DNA of 64,000 nt from Roseateles_B sp051857535 (GTDB lineage: Bacteria > Pseudomonadota > Gammaproteobacteria > Burkholderiales > Burkholderiaceae_C). The notes under the pieces are model-generated. The model did not search any database. It was not told where the DNA came from and was given only the letters and a program-made list of their open reading frames with translations. A program made the position numbers and the translations under genes. Location: contig NZ_JBPZGY010000001.1 in the NCBI RefSeq assembly GCF_051857535.1, positions 124,001 to 188,000 of the forward strand. The letters are read 5' to 3'. Shown one piece after another: positions 35,985-43,796 of this stretch (within the stretch, counting starts at the first letter, position 1; every line of letters begins with the position of its first letter).

Positions 35985-35989
35985 TTCCC

Positions 35990-36046
35990 GGGCGCTGAGC
36001 AAGCGCCCAGGACCCGGCCCTGGGCTGCTCCCCAGGGTCCCCCCCC
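35990..36046 (+). terminator. Two adjacent hairpins and a C-tract after the giant gene
   Basis: The first hairpin is GGGCGCT (35990-35996) with AGCGCCC (36002-36008), loop GAGCA. The second is CCCTGGG (36018-36024) with CCCAGGG (36031-36037). A run of eight C residues follows at 36039-36046. There is no T tract, so intrinsic termination is uncertain; these may instead stabilise the 3' end or attenuate read-through. The rest of the 230-bp gap contains no clear promoter. Confidence 0.4.
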
Positions 36047-36214
36047 GCCGGGCCACCCGGCAGGGGCGGGCGCCGGCCGCGGGACGGCATTTTGGGCGAT
36101 GGTTGTAAACTCCGCGCCCGAGGGAATCGTCCTGCGTGCCGGCTTCGAGGGCTTTCGGCAAGGCGCGCTGGGGCAAAGCCGGGCCTTGCGTCGCCCGCGA
36201 CAACACGGGCCGGC

Positions 36215-37729
36215 ATGGCCCATACGAATAAGAAGTTTGCCGTGAACGCGCTTTTCCAATTTGGGGGCGGCCGCCTTTGTACTGGCCGCCGCAGTCTCGC
36301 CTGGGCCTTGCTGTGCCTGGCGGGCGCTGCGCATGGTCAATCGCTGCTGGAGCTGTACCGCGCCGCAGACGCCGCGGACCCCACCGTGGCCAGCGCACGC
36401 GCCCAGCACCGGGCCAGTCTGGAACGGGAGAACCAGGCCCGTGCGGCTTTCGGGGTCTCCGGCAACCTCACGCTCAGCAGCAATCACTCGCAGTACCTGG
36501 AGCCCACCAATCTCCAGACTCCGGACCCGCGCAAGTTCCAGTCCAGCCAGGGCGGGGTGCAGTTCACTCAAGCTCTTTTCAAGCCCACGCTGATCGTGCA
36601 GCTGGAGCAGACCAAGGCCCAGAGTGAGCAGGCGCGGCTGCAGGGCGAGCAGAGCCGTATCGAGGCCATGCTGCGTTTCGTGGAGACGGCCTTTGACATG
36701 CTCAAGGCTCGCGATGCCCTGCGCTATCTGCGGGCCGAGCAGGAGGCGACGGCGGCGCAACTGGCCCAGACCAAGCGCAGCTTCGCCGTGGGCACGGTGG
36801 CCATCACCGATGTGCGCGATGCCCAGGCCAAGGCGGATGCGGTGGCGGCGCAGGTCTCGGCCGCGGAGTTCGACCTCTCGCTGAAGCACCAGTTGCTGCT
36901 GGACCTGGTCGGCCATGAGGCCCCAGGCCTGCTGTCGCGCGGGCTGGAGGCCGAGGCGCTGCCCCGCCTGGAGGCGGACAGCCTGGCTGAGTGGGTGTAC
37001 GAAGCCCACCGCAGCAGCCCGGCGCTCGGGCAGGCCCAATGGGCCCTCGAGGCAGCGCGCCAGGAGACGCGCAAGGCCGACCGTGCGCACGCCCCCACCG
37101 TGGAGGCCAGCTATGGCATCAATCGCACCATCGAGTCCGGCTCGGTGACCAGCACACAGCGCCGTGTGGCCAACCAGATCCAGATGGGGCTGACGCTGAC
37201 CTTCCCGCTGTACTCCTCGGGTGCCATGCACAGCAAGCAGCGCGAAGCCCTGGCCCTGCAGGACAAGGCGCAGGCCGATGTGGACATCGCGCGGCGCAGC
37301 CTGGCCGTGAGCATTCGCCAGAGCTTCTCTGCGGCTCTGGGCGCCATCAGCCAGGCGCGTGGCCTGGCCACCGCCGTGAAGTCGCAGGAGGTCGCTCTGC
37401 GTGCCAATCTGCGTGGCTACCAGGTGGGCATGAAGGTGAACTCGGAGGTGCTGGCCGCGCAGTCCAAGCTGTTCGAGGCGCAGCGTGACCTGTCCAAGGC
37501 GCGCTACGACGCCTGGCTGGCCTTCATCAAGCTCAAGGGCATCTCCGGCCAACTGGACGACAACGACCTGGACAACCTGGACCTGCTGCTGGTGCCGCTG
37601 GACCAGCCCCTGGAGCTGTCCAAGGACATCCTGCATCCCACCGAGCTGCCCCAGCTTCGCCTGCGGCCTGTGGGCGCCACCCGGCCGTCCGAGCGCGGCA
37701 GCAGTGGCTCCATCTGGGGTGACCGATGA
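36215..37729 (+). CDS. TolC-like outer-membrane efflux protein (copy 1, with the SecA-like cassette)
   Basis: This 504-residue protein has a signal peptide ending near AAHGQS (about residue 43). The mature part is helical with the two-fold internal repeat of TolC proteins: an early SLLELYRAADAADPTVASA, strand VQFTQALFKPTL, then a second half with FPLYSSGAMHSK and closing helices (VGMKVNSEVLAAQSKLFEAQRDLSKARYDA in part). TolC proteins form trimeric outer-membrane ducts for type I secretion and efflux. The next gene starts within its stop (ATGA at 37726). ATG 36215 is chosen; GTG 36242 is an alternative. Neither has a strong ribosome site. It probably gives the outer-membrane exit for the following adaptor genes. 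Confidence 0.88.
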   Translation: MAHTNKKFAVNALFQFGGGRLCTGRRSLAWALLCLAGAAHGQSLLELYRAADAADPTVASARAQHRASLERENQARAAFGVSGNLTLSSNHSQYLEPTNLQTPDPRKFQSSQGGVQFTQALFKPTLIVQLEQTKAQSEQARLQGEQSRIEAMLRFVETAFDMLKARDALRYLRAEQEATAAQLAQTKRSFAVGTVAITDVRDAQAKADAVAAQVSAAEFDLSLKHQLLLDLVGHEAPGLLSRGLEAEALPRLEADSLAEWVYEAHRSSPALGQAQWALEAARQETRKADRAHAPTVEASYGINRTIESGSVTSTQRRVANQIQMGLTLTFPLYSSGAMHSKQREALALQDKAQADVDIARRSLAVSIRQSFSAALGAISQARGLATAVKSQEVALRANLRGYQVGMKVNSEVLAAQSKLFEAQRDLSKARYDAWLAFIKLKGISGQLDDNDLDNLDLLLVPLDQPLELSKDILHPTELPQLRLRPVGATRPSERGSSGSIWGDR

Positions 37730-39567
37730 CCGAGCCGGTCGGCGACGATGCCCTTGCCGCCGCGGGCTCGGCGGTGGCAGAGGGCGAGCCGGGCAGGGTG
37801 GCGCCAGCCGAGGCGCCGCCGGCTGACGCGGTGGTGGACGAATCCGTGCGCCTGAGGCTGCTGGCCTGGCGCCAGCGCCTGGACGCCGCCGGGCTGGCCT
37901 GCTCGGCCGTGGCCCTGCACGGCGAGTCCGGCCAGGCAGGCCTGCCCTTTGCGCCGGAGCTGGGCGAGGGCCTGGCCCGGGTGTGGTCGCAACTGCTGGC
38001 ACGGGTCAGCCCGGATCAGCCGGTGGCGCTGGAGCGCTGCCAACTGCCGGTCGACGTCCGCGCGGGCGCGGCCCACCTGGTGATGGCGGCCCGCATCAGC
38101 TATGGGCAGGCGCAGACTGCCGTGGTGGGGCTGTGCCTGCCGCCGCCGCACACCGAGCGCACCGTGCAGGCCATGCTCCTGGCCCTGGCCAGCCTGCAGT
38201 GGTCCCTGGCCGAGCACCACCAGGCCGGCCTGCTGAGGATCGCGCGCCTGATGGATGTGCTGGGCCATGTGTCCTCGCAGGAGGGCGCGCATGCCGCGGC
38301 CCAGGAATGGGTGAATCGCAGCGCGGTCTGGGGCCGGGAGCTGGCGGAGGCAGAGACGGGCGGCACGGCAGCGCTCAGCCTGGCCTTGTTCGACGTTCGT
38401 CAGGGCCGGCCGCGCTGGTGGGTGGGATCCGATACGGCCTGGGCGCAGAAGGCTGCGCCCCTGGTGCTGGAGGCGACTGAGCAGGCCAGCCGCGCCGTGG
38501 CTTCGCTGGCCGAGGTGCAGGGGGCGGGCTGGTGGGCTCTGCCCGTGCTGGCGCAGGGCCAGGCTACGGCGGTCCTGGTGGTTCACGGGGAGGCCCGGGC
38601 CTTGAGCGATCCGCTGCGTCAGGTGCTGCACAGCAGCCTGATGCTGGCCGAGCCTCTGCTGCGCGAGTGGCGCAAGGCCGAACGCCCCTTGTGGCAGCAC
38701 GCCTGGGATTCGCTGGCCCATGCGGCGCGGCAGCTCGGACCCAAGGGCCAGCATGGCCATCTGCGCTGGAAGCTGGGGGCTGTTGCCCTGTGCGCGGCCG
38801 CGGTGCTGCTGCTGGCCGTTCCCTTCGACGAGCGGGTGACGGCGCCGCTGGCCATCGAGGGCCAGACGCGTCAGCTCGTGACCGCGCCCTTTGAAGGCTT
38901 TGTGGCCCAGGCGCGCGCGCGCCCGGGTGAACGCGTCAGGCAGGGTCAGGTCTTGCTGGACATGGAGACGCGGGAGCTGAAGGTCGAACAGGCCAAGTAC
39001 TCCAGTGATCGCGAGCAGGCTGCGGGCAAGCTGCGCCAGGCAATGGCCGAGCATGACGCCCCTGCGGTGGCCCAGGCCTCGGCCCTGGTGCAGCAGGCCC
39101 AGGCCCAACTGAGCCTCGTGGAGAACAAGCTGGCCCGCGCGCAGGTGCTGGCGCCGCTGGACGGCCTGGTGGTGAGCGGCGACTGGACCCAGCAGATCGG
39201 CGCACCCCTGGAAACGGGCAAGCAGCTCTTCGAGATCGCCGCGGTGGACCAGTACCGGGTGGTACTGCACGTGGCGGATCATGACATCGCCCGGGTCAAG
39301 TCAGGCCAGCCGGGCGAGCTGCGCCTGGCGGGCCTGCCGCAGCAGAGCTTCCCCTTTGTCGTGAGCCTGGTGACGGCGACCGCCAGCGTTCAGGAGGGCA
39401 GCAACGGTTTCCGCGTCGAGGCGCGCTGGCAGGGGGCGGCGCCGGTGCTGAGCCCCGGCATGCAGGGCGTCGGCAAGGTCAGCGTGGGGCAGGCCAATCT
39501 GCTCACCATCTGGACGCGCAGTTCGCTGGACTGGCTGCGCATGAAGTGGTGGACCTGGTGGTGGTGA
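37726..39567 (+). CDS. GAF-like/HlyD fusion: membrane adaptor protein
   Basis: 613 residues. The first half (about 30-340) is cytoplasmic and alpha/beta, with a GAF-like part (AAQEWVNRSAVWG through WWALPVLAQGQATAVLVVHG). A single membrane helix follows at about 346-365 (LGAVALCAAAVLLLAVPF). The periplasmic part has the HlyD barrel-sandwich halves: APFEGFVAQARARPGERVRQ and APLDGLVVSGDW, split by a coiled coil (about 415-465), then a beta-barrel region. Such adaptors bridge an inner-membrane component to TolC. An N-terminal sensor-like domain is unusual and could tie export to a cytoplasmic signal; its ligand is unknown. It overlaps the tolC-like stop by 4 bp and is followed after 3 bp by the M50 gene. 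Confidence 0.82.
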   Translation: MTEPVGDDALAAAGSAVAEGEPGRVAPAEAPPADAVVDESVRLRLLAWRQRLDAAGLACSAVALHGESGQAGLPFAPELGEGLARVWSQLLARVSPDQPVALERCQLPVDVRAGAAHLVMAARISYGQAQTAVVGLCLPPPHTERTVQAMLLALASLQWSLAEHHQAGLLRIARLMDVLGHVSSQEGAHAAAQEWVNRSAVWGRELAEAETGGTAALSLALFDVRQGRPRWWVGSDTAWAQKAAPLVLEATEQASRAVASLAEVQGAGWWALPVLAQGQATAVLVVHGEARALSDPLRQVLHSSLMLAEPLLREWRKAERPLWQHAWDSLAHAARQLGPKGQHGHLRWKLGAVALCAAAVLLLAVPFDERVTAPLAIEGQTRQLVTAPFEGFVAQARARPGERVRQGQVLLDMETRELKVEQAKYSSDREQAAGKLRQAMAEHDAPAVAQASALVQQAQAQLSLVENKLARAQVLAPLDGLVVSGDWTQQIGAPLETGKQLFEIAAVDQYRVVLHVADHDIARVKSGQPGELRLAGLPQQSFPFVVSLVTATASVQEGSNGFRVEARWQGAAPVLSPGMQGVGKVSVGQANLLTIWTRSSLDWLRMKWWTWWW

Positions 39568-39570
39568 GCC

Positions 39571-41766
39571 ATGGCAGCACTCTTCTCTGAACACTGGCAT
39601 GTGGTGCGCTTTCTGCGGCCGCGCCTGCGGGAGGGCGTCAAGCCGCTGTTCCGCCGGCTGCGTGGCCACACCTGGGTGCTGCTGCAGGATCCCCTGACTG
39701 GCAAGTTCCACCGGCTCTCCACGCCGGTGTGGGAGGTGGTGTCGCTGCTGGACGGCCGGCGCACTCTGGACGAGGTCTGGACCGAGGCCGTGGCGCGCCA
39801 CGGCTCGGACGAGGGGCAGGCCGCCATCACCCAGCAGGAGTTGGTGCAGTTGATGGGCTCGCTCTACAGCAATGACCTGCTGCAGTCCCAGGTGTCGCCG
39901 GACGCGCAGGAGGTCTTTGAGCGCCACCGTCGGCAACGCCGGGCCGAGCTGCGGCAGAGCTGGCTCAACCCCATGAGCATCAAGCTGCCGCTGCTGTTCC
40001 CCGATGCCTGGTTCGAGCGCCGCGCCGGCCTGGCCCGCCGGCTGTTTTCCTGGCCCGCCTTGATGGCCTGGCTGGCCCTGGTCGCGCCTGCCGTGGTCCT
40101 GGCCTGGCAGCACTGGTCCGCGCTGACCGAGAACCTCTCTGACCGCGTGCTGTCTGCGGGCAATCTGGCCTTGCTGTGGCTGGTCTACCCCTTGGCCAAG
40201 GCCGTGCATGAATGCGCGCACGGGCTGGCGGTCAAGGTCTGGGGCGGGACGGTGCGCGAGATCGGCGTGATGTTCATCATGTTCACGCCGGTGCCCTATG
40301 TGGACGCGACCTCCTCCTACCGCTTCGATTCCAAGTGGCAACGCGCGGCCGTGGCGCTCGCGGGCATCATGGCCGAGCTGGCGCTGGGCGCGGTGGCCCT
40401 TTATGTCTGGCTGTCCGCACAGTCGGGCGTGGTGACGGCCCTGGCGTACAACGTCGTGTTGATCGCCGGCTTCTCGACGCTGGTGGTCAACGGCAATCCG
40501 CTGATGCGTTATGACGCCTACTACGCGCTCAGCGACCTCATCGAGATTCCCAATCTGGCCCAGCGCTGCACGCAGTACTGGACCTATCTGGTCGACCGCT
40601 ACATGCTGGGCTCGCCCGAGGCGCATGAGCCGCCCGGTGCCCAGGCCGAGCGTGGATGGCTGCTGGCCTATGGCGCCGTGTCGCCCATCTACCGCTTCAG
40701 CGTGGCGGTGGGCATGCTGTGGTTCATCGCGGGGCAGTACTTCTGGGTCGGCGTGGCCATGGCGCTCTTCGGTGCCTGGGGCAGCGTGCTGCTCCCGTTG
40801 TGGAAGGCCTGGAAGCATGTTCGCGACAGCGCCAGCCTGGCGCCCCGGCGGGAATGGGTGCGTCAGCGCCTGCTGCTGCTGATCGCCCTGGTGGGCGTGC
40901 TGCTGTTTGCCGTGCCGGTGCCTTTCCATGCCGTTCACCAAGGCGTGCTGTGGCTGCCCGATGAAGCCCTGGTGCGTGCACCGGCCAATGCCCATGTCGC
41001 GCCAGCCCTGGACCCGCAGGGGCAGGCGGCCAGGCCGGCGCTCCCGGGCCAGCAGGTGCGGCAGGGTGCGCTGCTGCTGCAGCTGGACAGCCTGGCCCTG
41101 GGATCCGAGCTGGCGGTGGCTGCCGCCGACCTGGCTCAGACCGAGGCCCAGCTCCGGCAGGCCGAGGTGGAAGACCAGGCCAAGGCCCAGAATCTGCGCG
41201 CCGAGCTGGAAGGCCGTCGCGCCAAGTGGCAGGAGCTGTGGCGGCGCTGGGGCGAGCTGCGCGTGCTCGCGCCTGCAGCGGGGTACTGGCTGCCTCATGA
41301 GCCCACGCTGGCCGTGGGCAGCTACGTCAAGCGGGGTGAGGTGCTGGGCTATGTGCTGGACCGGCCGGCCGAGCGCGTCCGCGTGGCGGTGACCCAGGAG
41401 GACATGGACCTCATCGCTCGCCGTGGCCTGGCGGCAGGACTGCAGGCGGAAGTCCGCCTGCCCTTTGGCTCGCCTGTCGCCGCCCGGTTGCAGCGCCCCC
41501 CCAGCGGAGGCGAGCAATTGCTGGTCTCGCCGGCCCTGGGCACCTACGGCGGCGGTGACATCGCGGTGGATCCCCAGGACACGCAGGGGACCAAGCCCCT
41601 GCACCGGGTCTTCGACCTGGAGCTGAAGCTGGAACGAGCGCCACAGCAGCAGGGCCTCGTGTTCGGCAATCGCTGCCAGGTGCGTTTCGACCTTGGCCTG
41701 GCACCCCTGGGCTGGCAGTGGCTGCTGCGCCTGCGCCAGTTGTTTCTTTCCCAGATGAGCGTGTGA
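39571..41766 (+). CDS. PqqD-like/M50 zinc-metalloprotease/HlyD-like fusion
   Basis: 731 residues. The N-terminus (about 25-80) resembles PqqD (WVLLQDPLTGKFHRLS, LLDGRRTLDEVW), a peptide-chaperone fold. The multi-pass membrane core has H213-E214-C-A-H217 and, after two further helices, N309-P-L-M-R-Y-D315, the two zinc-ligand motifs of site-2 (M50) proteases. At about 465-485 a final membrane helix leads to a periplasmic HlyD-like part with biotinyl-lipoyl-like halves (ALPGQQVRQGALLLQLDS and VLAPAAGYWLPHEP) around a coiled coil. The fusion suggests an inner-membrane channel, processing or docking unit that recognises a peptide and hands it to a periplasmic conduit. Its stop overlaps the next start (TGATG). 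Confidence 0.85.
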   Translation: MAALFSEHWHVVRFLRPRLREGVKPLFRRLRGHTWVLLQDPLTGKFHRLSTPVWEVVSLLDGRRTLDEVWTEAVARHGSDEGQAAITQQELVQLMGSLYSNDLLQSQVSPDAQEVFERHRRQRRAELRQSWLNPMSIKLPLLFPDAWFERRAGLARRLFSWPALMAWLALVAPAVVLAWQHWSALTENLSDRVLSAGNLALLWLVYPLAKAVHECAHGLAVKVWGGTVREIGVMFIMFTPVPYVDATSSYRFDSKWQRAAVALAGIMAELALGAVALYVWLSAQSGVVTALAYNVVLIAGFSTLVVNGNPLMRYDAYYALSDLIEIPNLAQRCTQYWTYLVDRYMLGSPEAHEPPGAQAERGWLLAYGAVSPIYRFSVAVGMLWFIAGQYFWVGVAMALFGAWGSVLLPLWKAWKHVRDSASLAPRREWVRQRLLLLIALVGVLLFAVPVPFHAVHQGVLWLPDEALVRAPANAHVAPALDPQGQAARPALPGQQVRQGALLLQLDSLALGSELAVAAADLAQTEAQLRQAEVEDQAKAQNLRAELEGRRAKWQELWRRWGELRVLAPAAGYWLPHEPTLAVGSYVKRGEVLGYVLDRPAERVRVAVTQEDMDLIARRGLAAGLQAEVRLPFGSPVAARLQRPPSGGEQLLVSPALGTYGGGDIAVDPQDTQGTKPLHRVFDLELKLERAPQQQGLVFGNRCQVRFDLGLAPLGWQWLLRLRQLFLSQMSV

Positions 41767-43796
41767 TGAAGGGCCAGACCATGCGCTTCGAGGGCAGCCT
41801 GCCTCGCCGGCTGGCAGGGGGCGGCTTCCGCCGCGCCGACACCGCTCGCGACGAACGCTCGCAGGCAGACGACGGCTGGGTCGAGCGCCTGGTGGCCGGC
41901 GCCGGGGCGTATTTCGCGGTGAGGCGACTGAGCCGTGCGCGGCTGCGGCGCATCGCCGAGGTCATGCAGGCGGCCCGCGAGCCCCTGCAGGCGCTGGACG
42001 ATGCGAGCCTGCGCCTGCAATTCGCCGAGGCGGCACAGGCCCTGCGCGGCATGGACCGTCTTTGCGTCCTCAGCGAGCCAACCCTGGCGCGGCTCATGGC
42101 TTGCATCGGTGAGGCCTGCCAGCGCCACTTTGGCTTCAGACCACACCCGGTGCAGGTGGCTGGCGCCGAGGTGCTGCTGTCAGGGCGTCTGGCAGAAATG
42201 AACACGGGCGAAGGCAAGACTCTGGTCGCTGCCATCGCAGCCACGGCGATGGCAGCGAGTGGCGCGGCGGTCCACGTGGTCAGCACCAACGATTACCTGG
42301 CTCGGCGCGACTGCGAGGAAATGCAGCCGCTGTTCCGTTTCTTTGGTCTCTCGGCGGGCGTGGTCGTCGGCGGCATGGAGGACGTGGAGCGCCGGCCCGC
42401 CTACCGCCATCCCATCTGCTACGTGGCCGGGAAGGAACTGGTCTTCGACTACCTCAAGGACCGCCTGGCGGGGCACGGCCAGATGCCCACCCGGGTGAGC
42501 CAGTTGCGCCAGCTCGGCCAGGAGGCCACCGAGTCCCAGGGCCAGCAGCCGCTGCTGCCGGCCCTGCACTTCGCCATCGTCGATGAGGCGGACAGCGTGC
42601 TGATCGACGAGGCCCGCACCCCCATGATCCTCTCGCGCGAGACGCCGGGCCTGCACGAGGAAGCCCTGCTGCAATGGGCGATCCGCCAGGCCCGGGGCCT
42701 GGTGGCCGGCCGCCACTTCCGCCTCACGGACCAGCGCCAGGTGGAGCTGATGCCCACGGCCCTGGATGCCTGCGAACCCCTGCCCGCGGGCGTGACGCGG
42801 GCCTGGCAGTCGCAGGCCTGGCGCAGCCTGATCCTGCGCCAGGCGCTGAGCGCGGTCCATCTCTACCAACTGGACCAGCACTACATCGTCGCCGAGGGCA
42901 AGGTCCAGATCGTCGACGAGTCCTCGGGCCGCGTGATGGCTGACCGCTCCTGGGAGCAAGGCCTGCACCAGCTCATCGAGGTCAAGGAGGGGCTGGCCAC
43001 CACGCAGGGCCGAGACACCCTGGCCCGCATGACCTTCCAGCGCTTCTTCCGGCGCTACTTCCTGCTCTCGGGCCTTACGGGCACGGCGGCGGAAGCTGCG
43101 CGAGAGATGTACCGTGTCTATGGCCTCAAGGTCGCCCGCGTGCCGCCTCACCGGCCCTCGCAACGGCGCCGCCTGGCGGACCAGGTCCATGCGCAGGCCG
43201 ACGCGAGATGGCAGGCCGTCGCCCGAGACGCGCAGCGGGCCTCGCAGCGCGGGCAGCCGGTGCTGGTGGGGACGCGCAGCGTGGAGGCCTCGGAGCGCGT
43301 GGCCCGCGAGTTCGAGGCCATGGGCCTGGCGCACACCGTGCTCAACGCGCGCCAGGATGCCGAGGAAGCCGCCATCGTGGCCCGGGCCGGTCAGGCCGGC
43401 CGCGTGACCATCGCCACCAATATGGCGGGTCGTGGCACGGACATCAAGCTGGCGGCAGAGGCCAGGGAGGCGGGAGGCTTGCACGTCATCCTGACCGAGT
43501 TTCACGAGTCGCCACGCGTGGACAGACAGCTGTTCGGGCGCGCCGGGCGCCAGGGCGATCCTGGCACCGCGCGCGCCATCGTGTGCTGCAGTGACGGGCT
43601 GTTCGCGCCGCTGGTGGGCTGGCGCATGCGGCTGTTGCGCACGATGCGGGGCGGGCCCAGGCGCCTGCTGCTGCGATGGATGGTCTCGAGCGCGCAGTCG
43701 CGCGCCGAGGGTCAGGCCTTGCGTGCGCGCATGCAGACGCTCAAGCAGGACCGGGAACTGTCCCGGACACTGGGATTTGCAGGAAAGGTGACATGA
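41766..43796 (+). CDS. SecA-like translocation ATPase, C-terminally shortened paralogue
   Basis: 676 residues, against about 900 for housekeeping SecA. Motor motifs are intact: Walker A TGEGKT with K151, VDEADSVLIDEARTP (D273-D276), the preprotein-crosslinking domain ending IVDESSGRVMADRSWEQGLHQ, GLTGTA, IATNMAGRGTDI, and QLFGRAGRQGDPG (arginine finger region R592/R595). After motor domain 2 only about 80 residues remain. They match the start of the helical scaffold; the helical wing, two-helix finger and zinc-binding C-terminal linker are absent. This is therefore not the essential SecA but a specialised ATPase. It is coupled to its neighbours by overlapping stop-start pairs (TGATG upstream, ATGA downstream), which implies one complex with the adaptor proteins. 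ATG 41766 is chosen over the longer frame from 41718. Confidence 0.88.
   Translation: MKGQTMRFEGSLPRRLAGGGFRRADTARDERSQADDGWVERLVAGAGAYFAVRRLSRARLRRIAEVMQAAREPLQALDDASLRLQFAEAAQALRGMDRLCVLSEPTLARLMACIGEACQRHFGFRPHPVQVAGAEVLLSGRLAEMNTGEGKTLVAAIAATAMAASGAAVHVVSTNDYLARRDCEEMQPLFRFFGLSAGVVVGGMEDVERRPAYRHPICYVAGKELVFDYLKDRLAGHGQMPTRVSQLRQLGQEATESQGQQPLLPALHFAIVDEADSVLIDEARTPMILSRETPGLHEEALLQWAIRQARGLVAGRHFRLTDQRQVELMPTALDACEPLPAGVTRAWQSQAWRSLILRQALSAVHLYQLDQHYIVAEGKVQIVDESSGRVMADRSWEQGLHQLIEVKEGLATTQGRDTLARMTFQRFFRRYFLLSGLTGTAAEAAREMYRVYGLKVARVPPHRPSQRRRLADQVHAQADARWQAVARDAQRASQRGQPVLVGTRSVEASERVAREFEAMGLAHTVLNARQDAEEAAIVARAGQAGRVTIATNMAGRGTDIKLAAEAREAGGLHVILTEFHESPRVDRQLFGRAGRQGDPGTARAIVCCSDGLFAPLVGWRMRLLRTMRGGPRRLLLRWMVSSAQSRAEGQALRARMQTLKQDRELSRTLGFAGKVT

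Noticed and set aside
33650..35560. Regular ~305-bp repeats considered as a CRISPR array or a DNA-level satellite
   Set aside because: The repeats are in frame, encode VCBS domains and diverge at synonymous sites. There are no short identical repeats with unique spacers.
35560..35984. RTX/calcium nonapeptide secretion signal at the giant's C-terminus
   Set aside because: No GGxGxDxxx repeats are present. The tail is S/A/P-rich and then basic, so a classical RTX type I signal is not supported.
36092..36214. Upstream extension of the first TolC-like gene
   Set aside because: The extra 41 residues are arginine-rich, would bury the signal peptide and fall in the hairpin-rich gap. ATG 36215 gives a normal secretory N-terminus.
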